DNA from: Sphingomonadales bacterium | GTDB taxonomy: Bacteria > Pseudomonadota > Alphaproteobacteria > Sphingomonadales > Sphingomonadaceae | Reading direction: 5' to 3' | DNA: 64,000 nt | Assembly (NCBI GenBank): GCA_027483465.1 | Contig: JAIXUQ010000034.1 | Location: forward strand, 1 to 64,000 | Part shown: positions 42,111-50,943 of the stretch, in pieces | Position numbering within the stretch: the stretch's first letter is position 1 | Layout: each line of letters opens with the position of its first letter | Program-made: the position numbers and the translations under genes | The notes under the pieces: generated by a model | Told to the model about the DNA's origin: nothing | Seen by the model: only the letters and a program-made list of their open reading frames with translations | Database searches by the model: none

Positions 42111-42443
42111 ATGACAAATCCCGTGCATGACCGCATTGCCGACCTGGTTGGCCGCAACGATGTCGTGCTGTTCATGAAGGGCACGCCCTTTTTCCCGCAG
42201 TGCGGCTTTTCCTCCACGGCGGTGGCCATTCTGGAACGGCTGAATGTCGCCTTTGAAAGCGTGGACGTGCTGGCCGACATGGACATCCGCCAGGGCATCA
42301 AGGAATATAGCGACTGGCCGACCATCCCGCAGCTCTATGTGAAGGGTGAATTCGTCGGCGGCAGCGACATCATGATGGAAATGTTCCAGGCTGGCGAACT
42401 CCAGGCCCTGATGGCTGACGCTGGCGTCAAGCCCGCCGCCTGA
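42111..42443 (+). CDS. grxD: Monothiol glutaredoxin, CGFS type
   Basis: A 110-residue Grx4/GrxD protein for iron-sulfur cluster carriage. The cluster cysteine is C31 in FFPQCGFSS, and [27 protein letters not shown] and GSDIMMEM are all standard. It is preceded by bolA in the same direction, which supports a joint [2Fe-2S] function. AAGGA upstream gives a good ribosome site. Confidence 0.97.
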   Translation: MTNPVHDRIADLVGRNDVVLFMKGTPFFPQCGFSSTAVAILERLNVAFESVDVLADMDIRQGIKEYSDWPTIPQLYVKGEFVGGSDIMMEMFQAGELQALMADAGVKPAA

Positions 42444-42461
42444 TCGCGGCGGCCGGATCCG

Positions 42462-43163
42462 GTGCCCCGCCTCAAGGCCCTTGCCCTGTGGGATGCCATG
42501 GGATCGGCGATCATGGCCGATCTCAACCGGCTGTTCTTCCTGGTGGCACCGTTCACGCTGCTGGTCAGCGTGGCGACCGGCCTGTTTGGCCCGCCGCCGC
42601 CGGCCGGGCTGGACAGCATGACAACGGCGCAGCTGACCTGGCACATCCTGCTGCCCGGCCTGGTGGGCGCGGTGGCGCAGCTGGCGGTTTCGGCGCTGCT
42701 GCTGGCGCCGGGGGCCACCCCGCGTGAGGCCTTGTCGCGCGCGGTGGCGCTGTGGCCGTCGTTCATTCTCAGCAACATGCTGATTTCGCTGCCGGTTGCG
42801 CTGGGCTTCCTGCTGCTGATCCTGCCCGGCATCTGGCTGTTTGCCCGGCTGGCCTTCCTGCCCGGCGCCATCCTGGCGGCGCGCGGCGGCTCCCCGGTGG
42901 ACGCGGTGCGGGCGAGCTGGGAGATGAGCGCCGATGATGGCCTGCAACTGGCGCTGTTCATCCTGATCGGCCTGTTTGCGGTGATCGGCATCGGCCTGAT
43001 CGGCGAAAGCCTGGGCGCCGCGATCGACAGTGTGCTGCGCCTGGCCGGCCTGCCCAGCCTGGGCCGCTTCCTGCACCTGCTGGTGCCGGGCATCGGCAAT
43101 TGCTTCACCACCATCGGCTTTGGCGTGGCCGCCGCCATCGCCTATCAGCGGCTGGTCAGATGA
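42462..43163 (+). CDS. Integral membrane protein of unknown function
   Basis: A 233-residue protein with about five or six transmembrane helices (LFFLVAPFTLLVSVATGLFG, HILLPGLVGAVAQLAVSALL, LISLPVALGFLLLILPGIWLF and a C-terminal pair). The LPGIWLFARLAFLPGAI loop is like the YciC or glycerophosphodiesterase-membrane-domain families. The start is a GTG at 42462 with no strong ribosome site; an ATG at 42498 is the alternative. It overlaps the convergent GNAT gene by eight bases. Confidence 0.75.
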   Translation: MPRLKALALWDAMGSAIMADLNRLFFLVAPFTLLVSVATGLFGPPPPAGLDSMTTAQLTWHILLPGLVGAVAQLAVSALLLAPGATPREALSRAVALWPSFILSNMLISLPVALGFLLLILPGIWLFARLAFLPGAILAARGGSPVDAVRASWEMSADDGLQLALFILIGLFAVIGIGLIGESLGAAIDSVLRLAGLPSLGRFLHLLVPGIGNCFTTIGFGVAAAIAYQRLVR

Positions 43164-43740
43164 TCGGCACGTGCGGGGCGGGGTTGCCGGCGTAGCAGCC
43201 ATCCAGCCGGGGATCGGGATAGGTTTCCACCCAGCGTTCAAACGGCGAGAAACCGGATTTCCGGTAAAAGTCCAGCGCGGCCGGATGATCCAGATCACAG
43301 GTGTGCAGCCACACCCGGCCGATGCCGGGCCGCCACGCCAGGCGCAGGGCATGGTCCATCAGCCAGCGGCCATGGCCGCGCCCGGTCATCGCCGGCTCCA
43401 GCCCGAAATAGACGATCTCGCAAGCGCCGGTCTGCGAAAAATCCAGCTCGATCAGGCCCATGGGCGTGCCATCGCGGCGGCTGGCGACATGGATTTCGGT
43501 GGTCTCGGCATTCAGGATTGCGGCGAGCACGTCGGCCGCCAGCACCAGCCGGCCGCGCCACAGCCAGGGCTCCCCGATGCGGCGGAACAGGGCGAGATAG
43601 GCGGCGACGTCCACCGGCGCCGGCCAGCGCACCAGTTTCAGCACCGATCGCGCCGGCAGGGCGGGTGCCGGGCGCCGGTGCATTTCCAGGCAGGTGACGA
43701 TGGTGGCCAGCTGCCCCTTCGGCACCGGCGTGATCGCCAT
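43156..43740 (-). CDS. GNAT-family N-acetyltransferase
   Basis: A 194-residue acetyltransferase. The acetyl-CoA loop is MTGRGHGRWLMDHAL, and the final HPAALDFYRKSGF strand-helix is typical. Residues 1-60 are an extra segment before the fold. It is three bases from hemF in the same direction, so the two are likely co-transcribed although a functional link is not evident. Its 3' end overlaps the convergent membrane-protein gene by eight bases. Confidence 0.9.
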   Translation of the reverse strand: MAITPVPKGQLATIVTCLEMHRRPAPALPARSVLKLVRWPAPVDVAAYLALFRRIGEPWLWRGRLVLAADVLAAILNAETTEIHVASRRDGTPMGLIELDFSQTGACEIVYFGLEPAMTGRGHGRWLMDHALRLAWRPGIGRVWLHTCDLDHPAALDFYRKSGFSPFERWVETYPDPRLDGCYAGNPAPHVPII

Positions 43741-43743
43741 GGC

Positions 43744-44598
43744 CTATTCCCAGATGGCGAGCGGCGGCAGGCTCATCAGGATGGCATCGGTGTTGCCGCC
43801 GGTCTTCAGGCCAAAGGTGGTGCCCCGGTCATAGACCAGGTTGAACTCCGCATAGAGGCCGCGATATTTCAGCTGCGCCGTGCGCTCCTCGGGCGTGAAC
43901 GGCCGGTGCATCTTCTCGCGCACCAGGCGCGGGTAGGTTTCCAGGAAACAGCGGCCCACATCCTGCGTGTAGGCGAAATCGGCCGCCCAGTCCCCGCTGT
44001 TCAGATGATCATAGAAGATGCCGCCCACGCCGCGGTGGCGGTTGCGGTGGGGCACCCAGAAATAGTCCTCGGCCCACTTGGAATGGGCGGGGTAATAGTC
44101 GGGGTTGTGCCGGTCGCAGGTGGCCTTCACCGCGGCATGGAAGGCGGCGGTCTCGGCCGGATCGGGCAGGGCGGGGTTCAGGTCCACGCCGCCGCCAAAC
44201 CAGCGCTTGGTTGTCACCAGCATGCGCGTGTTCATGTGCACCGCCGGCACCAGCGGGTTGGCCGGGTGGATCACCAGGCTGATGCCGGTGGCAAAGAAGC
44301 GCGGATCTTCGGCGGCGCCATTGATCTGCTTGGCGAAATCCGGATTGAACTGGCCATAAACGGTGGAGATGTTGACCCCGGCCTTCTCAAAAAGCCGGCC
44401 GGTCATGATGCCCATCTCGCCGCCGCCGCCATCGCCGCCGCCGTGATCGGTGCGCTGCCACACCCGCTTTTCAAAGCGGCCGGCGGTGCCGGGCAGGGTG
44501 GATTCATCCTCCAGCTGCTCCAGCATCGCCCAGATATTGTCCCTGAGGGACCGGAACCAGGCCTGCGCGGCCGTCTGCTGTTCATCAAGCGTGATCAT
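43744..44598 (-). CDS. hemF: Oxygen-dependent coproporphyrinogen III oxidase
   Basis: A 284-residue haem-synthesis enzyme that uses O2 to convert coproporphyrinogen III to protoporphyrinogen IX. The conserved segments GGGEMGIMTGRLFEKAGVN, NTRMLVTT, WFGGGVDLNP and RHRGVGGIFYDHLN are intact, and the protein ends MSLPPLAIWE as usual. The start ATG 44596-44598 is preferred, as the longer frame lacks homology. It is divergent from the bc1 operon, so haem supply and a haem enzyme share an upstream region of 227 bases. Confidence 0.96.
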   Translation of the reverse strand: MITLDEQQTAAQAWFRSLRDNIWAMLEQLEDESTLPGTAGRFEKRVWQRTDHGGGDGGGGEMGIMTGRLFEKAGVNISTVYGQFNPDFAKQINGAAEDPRFFATGISLVIHPANPLVPAVHMNTRMLVTTKRWFGGGVDLNPALPDPAETAAFHAAVKATCDRHNPDYYPAHSKWAEDYFWVPHRNRHRGVGGIFYDHLNSGDWAADFAYTQDVGRCFLETYPRLVREKMHRPFTPEERTAQLKYRGLYAEFNLVYDRGTTFGLKTGGNTDAILMSLPPLAIWE

Positions 44599-44825
44599 GG
44601 TGCCTGCCTCTAGACCGGCTTTTTCGCTGGCGAAACCCCCCACGCGCCGGCCGGGAGGGCTGAATCATTACCTGCCTGTCATGTTGCGCCAAAATGTCCG
44701 GGGGTATGGGCTGTTTTGTCCGTTGCGTTGCGGCATGGCCTTGTTTATCCGCTTTTCCGCTGCGGGCAGGCTTGGGCATGCCCGCCTTGCATCCGTTTTC
44801 GGAAGGCATTTTCGGAAGGATCGAA

Positions 44826-45392
44826 ATGGCGAGCGAAGTGCGGCAGGCTGCTGCCGATGACCTGACCCCCGGCGGCGAACGACGCCGCGATTTTCTTTAC
44901 GTGGCCACGGCCGCCTTTGCCGGCGCCGGCGTCGTGCCGGTGGCATGGAGCCTCGTCAACCAGATGAACCCGTCGGCCGACGTGCTGGCGCTGGCGTCGA
45001 TCGATCTTGATCTGTCGGCGGTTCAGGAAGGCCAGGCGATCAAGGCCAGCTGGCGCGGCAAGCCGATCTTTGCCCGCCACCTGACGGCGGCCGAGATCGC
45101 CGAGGCCAAGAAGGTTGACGTGTCCACCCTGCGTGATCCGCAGAAGCTGGAAGACCGCACCAAGCCGGGCAACGAGCAGTGGCTGATCACGCTGGGCGTG
45201 TGCACCCACCTGGGCTGCGTGCCGCTGGGCGCGGCCGAAGGTGAGAGCCGCGGCGATTTCGGCGGCTATTTCTGCCCCTGCCACGGTTCGCACTATGATA
45301 CCGCGGCCCGTGTCCGCAAAGGCCCGGCGCCGAAGAATCTGGAAGTGCCGCCCTATCAATTCAAGTCGCCCACGTCGGTGACGATCGGCTGA
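44826..45392 (+). CDS. petA: Ubiquinol-cytochrome c reductase iron-sulfur (Rieske) subunit
   Basis: A 188-residue Rieske protein of the cytochrome bc1 complex. It has an N-terminal twin-arginine-type anchor ([18 protein letters not shown], about residues 18-38), and the [2Fe-2S] ligands in CTHLGC (C126, H128) and CPCHGS (C150, H153), with the disulphide pair C131/C152. The start ATG at 44826 has GGAAGG upstream; longer frames run into intergenic sequence. It is first in the operon with cyt b and cyt c1. Confidence 0.97.
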   Translation: MASEVRQAAADDLTPGGERRRDFLYVATAAFAGAGVVPVAWSLVNQMNPSADVLALASIDLDLSAVQEGQAIKASWRGKPIFARHLTAAEIAEAKKVDVSTLRDPQKLEDRTKPGNEQWLITLGVCTHLGCVPLGAAEGESRGDFGGYFCPCHGSHYDTAARVRKGPAPKNLEVPPYQFKSPTSVTIG

Positions 45393-45403
45393 GGACGAGG
45401 ACC

Positions 45404-46696
45404 ATGAGCTTTCCCTGGGCCAAGCAATATCAGCCGACTTCGGCCGTCGGCAAGTGGATGGACGAGCGGCTGCCGCTGCCGCGCTTCATCTTCGGCGCAT
45501 TGGGGCCGGGCTATCCGACGCCCAAGAACCTCAATGCCTTCTACAATTTCGGCGTGCTCGCCGGCGTGGCGCTGGTGATCCAGATCATCACCGGCGTGGT
45601 GCTGGCCATGCACTTCGCCGCCGATACCCGCGTGGCGTTCGACTCCGTTGAACACATCATGCGCGATGTGAACGGCGGCTGGATGATCCGCTACATGCAC
45701 GCGGTGGGCGCCAGCTTCTTCTTCGGCGTCGTCTATATCCACATCTTTCGCGGTCTCTATTACGGCTCCTACAAGCCGCCGCGCGAGATGATCTGGATGC
45801 TCGGCCTGGTGATCTTCCTGCTGATGATGGCCACCGCCTTCATGGGCTATGTGCTGGTCTGGGGCCAGATGAGCTTCTGGGGCGCCCAGGTCATCACCGG
45901 CCTGTTCTCGGCCTTCCCGGTCGTTGGCACCTACATCCAGACGCTGCTGCTGGGCGGTTTCTCGCCTGACAATGCGACGCTCAACCGCTTCTTCTCGCTG
46001 CACTATCTGCTGCCGTTCGTGATCTTCGGCGTGATCGTGCTGCACGTGTGGGCGCTGCACATCCCCGGTTCCAACAACCCGACCGGCCTGGACGTGAAGA
46101 CCGAAGCTGACACCGTGCCCTTCCACCCCTATTACACGGCGAAGGATTTCGTCGGCCTCGGCATCTATCTGATCGTCTTCTCGGCCTTCGTCTTCTTCAT
46201 GCCGAACAGCCTGGGCGAGCCGGACAATTATATCCCGGCCAACCCGCTCTCCACGCCGGCCCACATCGTGCCGGAATGGTATTTCTGGCCCTTTTACGCC
46301 ATCCTGCGCGCCTTCACGACCGACTTCCTCGGCGTGCCGGCCAAGCTGTGGGGCGTGCTGGCGATGTTCGCCTCCATCCTGCTGCTGTTCCTGCTGCCCT
46401 GGCTGGACCAGTCGCCGGTGCGCTCGAACAACTATCGTCCGGTCAGCCGGCTGTTGTTCTGGGTGTTCGTGGCGGTGGGCCTGCTGCTCGGCGTGTGCGG
46501 CGGCAAGCCGGCCGAAGAGCCCTGGGTGCGCCTGTCGCAGATCCTGACGGCCTATTATTTCGCCCATTTCCTGATCATCCTGCCGATCGTCTCCAAGCTG
46601 GAGAAGACCAAGCCGCTGCCGGGTTCCATCTCGGAAGCCGTGCTGGGCAAGTACGGCAAGGCAGGCGGCGCGCCCATCGCGCAGCCGGCCGAATAA
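45404..46696 (+). CDS. petB: Ubiquinol-cytochrome c reductase cytochrome b
   Basis: A 430-residue inner-membrane cytochrome b of the full bacterial type with eight helices. Qo-site features include [15 protein letters not shown] (the PEWY motif) and [11 protein letters not shown]. Haem ligands lie in the second and fourth helices ([40 protein letters not shown]). It is 11 bases after the Rieske gene and 12 before cyt c1. It is not split and not fused to cyt c1. Confidence 0.98.
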   Translation: MSFPWAKQYQPTSAVGKWMDERLPLPRFIFGALGPGYPTPKNLNAFYNFGVLAGVALVIQIITGVVLAMHFAADTRVAFDSVEHIMRDVNGGWMIRYMHAVGASFFFGVVYIHIFRGLYYGSYKPPREMIWMLGLVIFLLMMATAFMGYVLVWGQMSFWGAQVITGLFSAFPVVGTYIQTLLLGGFSPDNATLNRFFSLHYLLPFVIFGVIVLHVWALHIPGSNNPTGLDVKTEADTVPFHPYYTAKDFVGLGIYLIVFSAFVFFMPNSLGEPDNYIPANPLSTPAHIVPEWYFWPFYAILRAFTTDFLGVPAKLWGVLAMFASILLLFLLPWLDQSPVRSNNYRPVSRLLFWVFVAVGLLLGVCGGKPAEEPWVRLSQILTAYYFAHFLIILPIVSKLEKTKPLPGSISEAVLGKYGKAGGAPIAQPAE

Positions 46697-46708
46697 GGAG
46701 ACCGACCC

Positions 46709-47530
46709 ATGATCCGTCTCGGCGCTCTTGCCGTTGGCCTGTTGTTCGTCATCAACGTGTTGTGGGGGGCGATTGCCCCCCGCGAAGACGCGGCGCCCGA
46801 CATGGCCAAGCAACTCCACAAACATCCCAAGCACATGGAATGGGCCCACAACGGCCCCGGCAACATCGGCATCCTCGGTACCTTTGACCGAGCGCAGTTG
46901 CAGCGCGGCTTCCAGGTGTACAAGGAAGTCTGCTCGGCCTGCCACTCGATCAACCGCGTCGCCTTCCGCGATCTGGCCGATCTTGGCTTCAACGAAGCCC
47001 AGATCAAGGCCATCGCCGCGGAATATGAAGTCGCCGCGATCGACAGCGCCGGCGAACCGACCACCCGCAAGGCCACCCCGGCGGACAAGTTCCCGCTGGT
47101 CTATGCCAACGAAGCGGCGGCCCGCGCGGCCCAGAACGGCGCTTACCCGCCCGACCTGTCGCTGATGACCAAGGCCCGGCACGATGGCACCAACTATGTC
47201 TATTCGCTGCTGACCGGTTATTCGGATGACATTCCGAAGGGCTGGGTGAAGCCGGACACGTCCTACTACAACCCCTATTTCCACAGCATCAACATCGCCA
47301 TGCCGCCGCCGCTCGCGGCAGACGGCCAGGTCACCTATGCTGACGGCACGCCCGGGACCGTGGATCAATATGCCAAGGACGTGGCGACCTTCCTGACCTG
47401 GACCGCCGAACCCAAGCTGGAAAACCGCAAGGAAACCGGCGTCGCGGCGATCCTGTTCCTGATCGTCATGACCTTCCTGGGTTATCTGTCGTACCGCAAG
47501 GTCTGGGCCGACATCAAAAAGCCGGCCTGA
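46709..47530 (+). CDS. petC: Ubiquinol-cytochrome c reductase cytochrome c1
   Basis: A 273-residue membrane-anchored cytochrome. The N-terminal segment residues 3-22 is a signal or anchor helix, the haem motif CSACH is at 75-79, and the axial methionine region is NIAMPPPL. A C-terminal helix (AAILFLIVMTFLGYLSYRKVW) anchors it. The GAYPPDLSLMTKAR block is typical. It is last in the bc1 operon, followed by a clear terminator at 47551-47586. Confidence 0.97.
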   Translation: MIRLGALAVGLLFVINVLWGAIAPREDAAPDMAKQLHKHPKHMEWAHNGPGNIGILGTFDRAQLQRGFQVYKEVCSACHSINRVAFRDLADLGFNEAQIKAIAAEYEVAAIDSAGEPTTRKATPADKFPLVYANEAAARAAQNGAYPPDLSLMTKARHDGTNYVYSLLTGYSDDIPKGWVKPDTSYYNPYFHSINIAMPPPLAADGQVTYADGTPGTVDQYAKDVATFLTWTAEPKLENRKETGVAAILFLIVMTFLGYLSYRKVWADIKKPA

Positions 47531-47550
47531 TCGGCGCACGCCAAACGGCA

Positions 47551-47586
47551 AAAAGGGCGGTCACCCACGCGGGTGGCCGCCCTTTT
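47551..47586 (+). terminator. Rho-independent terminator after the bc1 operon
   Basis: AAAAGGGCGGTCACCC (47551-47566), a four-base loop and GGGTGGCCGCCCTTTT (47571-47586) form a 12-16 base-pair stem followed by a T-run. It ends the Rieske-cyt b-cyt c1 transcript 20 bases after the stop. Confidence 0.93.
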
Positions 47587-47699
47587 TCGTTGCCCGTCAG
47601 CAGCGCTTCCCGTGGCCACGGCCCGGTGCAATCCCACGCCCGCCAGGCGGAAGCTGTCGATGCCCGCACATTGCGGGCAGCATGCCGCGCACAAACGCA

Positions 47700-47725
47700 A
47701 ACGGCGCCGGAAACCCGGCGCCGTT
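47700..47725 (-). terminator. Terminator of the DUF6481 gene
   Basis: An 11-base-pair perfect stem, AACGGCGCCGG (47700-47710) and CCGGCGCCGTT (47715-47725), with a four-base loop. On the minus strand it is followed by a T-rich TTGCGTTTGTG, and it lies 22 bases past the stop at 47748. Confidence 0.8.
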
Positions 47726-47747
47726 GGTGCTTGAACGGGAAGAATGC

Positions 47748-48077
47748 TTACTTCACGCGGGCCTTGCGGGCGGCATAGCGGGCATCGCGGGCGGCCTTCT
47801 GTGCGGCCTCGCGGGCAATGGCTTCAAGGCGCTGCTGTTCGGCCTGCTTCTCGCGCTGGGCTTCCTTCAGCTTCTTTTCCTCGGCCAGCTGGCGGGCGCG
47901 TTCGGCGCGGGCGGCCTTGGCCTCGGCCTCCTTCTGGGCGCGCTTTTCGGCGCGGGCCTTGGCAGCGGCCAGAGCCTCCTCGCTGGGCGGCGCGGCGGTC
48001 TTGAACTTGTCGAGCTTGGCCTTGCGGGCTTCGGCGGCGGTCTTGGCGCGATCGTTGAAGTCGGGGAGTTTGAACAT
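47748..48077 (-). CDS. DUF6481 family small charged protein
   Basis: A 109-residue highly charged, helical (coiled-coil-like) protein that begins MFKLPDFNDRAKTAAEARKA, the signature of the DUF6481 family common in sphingomonads. The rest is Ala/Lys/Glu/Arg repeats with a basic end (ARKARVK). The start ATG 48075-48077 is chosen over an ATG seven codons upstream because homologous proteins begin with the F-x-x-P-D-F-N motif. The function is unknown; nucleic-acid or ribosome binding is only a guess from its charge. Confidence 0.87.
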   Translation of the reverse strand: MFKLPDFNDRAKTAAEARKAKLDKFKTAAPPSEEALAAAKARAEKRAQKEAEAKAARAERARQLAEEKKLKEAQREKQAEQQRLEAIAREAAQKAARDARYAARKARVK

Positions 48078-48088
48078 AGGCCCCTGCT

Positions 48089-50200
48089 TTAGCGCCAAGC
48101 CGCCGTTGCTGCAACCGCGAAGGAACCGGTTTTGGCCGGCGCGATTCGCACCGGCGTGCCTACCAGCGCCGCCGTGCCCGACAGGATGTCGATGCGCCCG
48201 CGCAGGGTGAGATCATTGTGGCTCACGCCCGGCCGCTGCCCGGCCACTGCCATCTGCACGCCGGGCCGGCCATGGCCAAAGCCGTGCGGCAGCGAGACGA
48301 CGCCGGCCATGATCTCCTCCGTGATCCGCGCCGGCACGTCCACCGCACCCGCAGCGCTGCTGATCCGCACCAGCTCGCCATCGCCGATGCCATGCGCCGC
48401 CGCATCGGCCGGATTGATCAGCGCCACGCATTTGTCTGGCCCCTTGGCCAGGCGCGGGGCATTGCCCAGCCAGCTGTTGTTGCTGCGGATGTGGCGGCGG
48501 CCGATCAGGCTGAGGCCGGGTTCGGGCGGCGTGGCCAGCCAATCGGCAAAGCGGCCGGTGAGATCGGCCATGAGCGCCGGCGGCGCGCAGCGGATGCGCT
48601 GGTCGGGCGTGAACAGCCGATCGGGCAGGCGGGGCTGGTGCGGGCCCAGATCAAGCCCGTGCGGATGCGCCGCCACCTCGGCCAGCGAGCGGCCGCCCTT
48701 GTGCAGCATCCGGTCAAGCTGGGCGCGCGGATCGACCGGCGGCGGCAGCGCCATGCCCTGGGCATCGGCCAGGGCGCGGGCCAGTTCTGCCACGATTTCC
48801 CAATCGCGCTTCTGGCCGGGCAGCGGCTCCCACAGGGCGGGCGAGAATCTGGCGAAGTTGCGAAAGGCAATTGGCGCCAGCAGCAGCGGATAATGATCCT
48901 TGGCCAGCGGGCCGCAGGGCGGCAGGATATAATCGGCATGGGCCGATGTGGCGGTGATCATCGGATCGATGCTCACCATCAGCTTGAGGCCGGCCAGCGC
49001 CGCATCCATCGCGCCGCCATCGGGCACGGACAGCACCGGATTGCCGGCAATCACCACCAGCGCCTGCACCTGGCCGTCTCCGGCCGTGGTGATTTCCTCG
49101 GCCAGGCTCACCGCCGGAAATTCACCCATCACTTCGGGATGGCCGCTCACCCGGCTGAAGAAGCGGCCGTGGCTGCCGGGGCCGGAGCCGCCGGCGATAT
49201 CCACCGCCGGGCTGGAGAACATGGCCCCGCCCGGCCGATCAAGATTGCCGGTGGCGATATTGACCAGATTGATCAGCCAGTGCGCCAGCGTGCCGAACAG
49301 CGCGGTGGACACCCCGATGCGGCCATACAGCACGGTGGGCCGGCCATCGCCGATTTCGGCGGCGAGTGCGCGGATGGCGTCAACCTCCCAGCCGCAGGCG
49401 CGGGCCAGATCGGGCAGGGCAAAGCCGCGCAGCGTTGCCCACAATTCGTCCCAACCGGCCAGCATTGGCGCCAATCGGCCGGGCTTGACCAGGCCGGCCT
49501 CGTCCAGCGCCAGCAGCAGGCCGATCAGCAGGGCGGGATCGCTGCCGGGGCGGATGAAATGATGGGCATCGGCCACCCCGGCGGTTTCGCTGCGGCGCGG
49601 ATCGATCACGGTCAGCTTGCCGCCGCGGCCGCGCAGTTCGGCGATGCGGCGCTTCACATCCGGCACCGTCCACACGCTGCCGTTGGAGGCGAGCGGATTG
49701 CCGCCCAGGATGACGAGATGCTGCGTGCGCTCGATATCCGGGATGGGGAACAGCGCGTTGTGGCCATAAAGCCAATATTGCGCCAACTGGTGCGGCATCT
49801 GATCAACAGTGGAGGCCGAATAGACGGCACGCACGCCCAGCGCCTTTTTCAGCGCGCCCGTTTGCATGCCCAGCGCGAAATCATGGGCGGTGGGATTGCC
49901 GACATAGAGCGCGGCGCTGCCGCCGGCCGCCCTGATCGCCGCAAAACGCGCGCCGATTTCGGCCAGCGCCGTCGCCCAGTCCAGCGCCACCCACTGATCG
50001 CCCACCCGCTTCATCGGGCCGGCCAGCCGATCGGGATCGGATTCGAGATCGGCGATGGCATTGCCCTTGGGGCAGATATGGCCGCGGCTGATCGGATCAT
50101 CCGCATCGCCGCTGATGCGCAGCACCTGCCGGCCTTCGGTTTCCACCAGCAGGCCGCAATTGGCTTCGCAGATGTGGCAGGTGCGGGTGTGGATGGCCAT
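48089..50200 (-). CDS. Molybdopterin-dependent oxidoreductase
   Basis: A 703-residue member of the DMSO-reductase superfamily with an N-terminal [4Fe-4S] site (C8, C11, C15, C43) and the bis-MGD-binding domains (NPLASNGSVW, VIDPRRSETAG, SIDPMITATSAHAD, C-terminal NDLTLRGRIDILSG). There is no signal peptide, so it is cytoplasmic. The stretch expected to supply the molybdenum ligand reads ASTVDQMPHQL (128-138), with no Cys, SeCys or Ser in the usual place. There is no partner subunit nearby. The substrate is unknown; the ATG at 50198-50200 gives the family N terminus. Confidence 0.9.
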   Translation of the reverse strand: MAIHTRTCHICEANCGLLVETEGRQVLRISGDADDPISRGHICPKGNAIADLESDPDRLAGPMKRVGDQWVALDWATALAEIGARFAAIRAAGGSAALYVGNPTAHDFALGMQTGALKKALGVRAVYSASTVDQMPHQLAQYWLYGHNALFPIPDIERTQHLVILGGNPLASNGSVWTVPDVKRRIAELRGRGGKLTVIDPRRSETAGVADAHHFIRPGSDPALLIGLLLALDEAGLVKPGRLAPMLAGWDELWATLRGFALPDLARACGWEVDAIRALAAEIGDGRPTVLYGRIGVSTALFGTLAHWLINLVNIATGNLDRPGGAMFSSPAVDIAGGSGPGSHGRFFSRVSGHPEVMGEFPAVSLAEEITTAGDGQVQALVVIAGNPVLSVPDGGAMDAALAGLKLMVSIDPMITATSAHADYILPPCGPLAKDHYPLLLAPIAFRNFARFSPALWEPLPGQKRDWEIVAELARALADAQGMALPPPVDPRAQLDRMLHKGGRSLAEVAAHPHGLDLGPHQPRLPDRLFTPDQRIRCAPPALMADLTGRFADWLATPPEPGLSLIGRRHIRSNNSWLGNAPRLAKGPDKCVALINPADAAAHGIGDGELVRISSAAGAVDVPARITEEIMAGVVSLPHGFGHGRPGVQMAVAGQRPGVSHNDLTLRGRIDILSGTAALVGTPVRIAPAKTGSFAVAATAAWR

Positions 50201-50296
50201 AGCGGCAAGGATAGCGCCGACACCCCCCAATGGCGACAGGCTTTGCGGGGGCGGCGGCTTGGGCTAGCAACAGCGGCAGGGAGGATCGCAGGCCAG

Positions 50297-50920
50297 GTGG
50301 ACGATTGGCTGGAACCCAAGGCGCGTGCAGCCGCCGCCGGCATTGCCATGCTGGCCGGCGGGGCGCTGTTTGGCCAGATCGCGGTGGACATGGTGGAAAA
50401 GGGGCGGGGGCTGTTTGCCGCCTTTGCCGGCCTGTTCGGCTATTTCACCATCTGGGCCAATGGCATCGTGGCGATGGTGGCGGGTTGGTGCGGGCTGATC
50501 GGCCGGGCGCGCGGGCCGGGCCACCCGGCGCTGCTGGCGGCCAGCGCGGTGTTCATCCTGGTGGTGGGTGTGGTCTACAACACGCTGCTGGCCGGGCTGA
50601 ACCATCCGCCCACGCTGCTGCGCGCGCTGATCGATCATGTCTTCCACATCGCCACGCCGCTGCTGTGGCCGGCCTGGTGGCTGTGGCTGCGCCCGCGCCG
50701 GGCCCTTGACTGGCGGTACGTGTGGGCGGTGCTGCCGGTGCCGCTGCTGTATTGCGCATTTTCGCTGATCAGCGGCGGGCAGACCGGCCGCTATCCCTAT
50801 TTCTTCATTGATGTCAGCCTGTTGGGCTGGCCGCAGGTGATCATCAACAGCGCCGGTTTTGCCGCGCTGTTTGCCGGGTTGATGGCCGCTGCCATCGCCT
50901 GGGATCGCCGGGCCCGCTGA
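50297..50920 (+). CDS. Pr6Pr-type integral membrane protein
   Basis: A 207-residue protein with about six transmembrane helices and the Pr6Pr family layout (helix, FAGLFGYFTIWANGI, DHVFHIATPLLWPAWWLW, ending PYFFIDVSLLGWPQV). The start is a GTG at 50297 with AGGGAGG 12 bases upstream, or an ATG at 50348. It is divergent from the molybdopterin gene by 96 bases. The function of the family is unknown. Confidence 0.8.
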   Translation: MDDWLEPKARAAAAGIAMLAGGALFGQIAVDMVEKGRGLFAAFAGLFGYFTIWANGIVAMVAGWCGLIGRARGPGHPALLAASAVFILVVGVVYNTLLAGLNHPPTLLRALIDHVFHIATPLLWPAWWLWLRPRRALDWRYVWAVLPVPLLYCAFSLISGGQTGRYPYFFIDVSLLGWPQVIINSAGFAALFAGLMAAAIAWDRRAR

Positions 50921-50943
50921 TCCGCCCCAGAAAGGAGCCCCCC

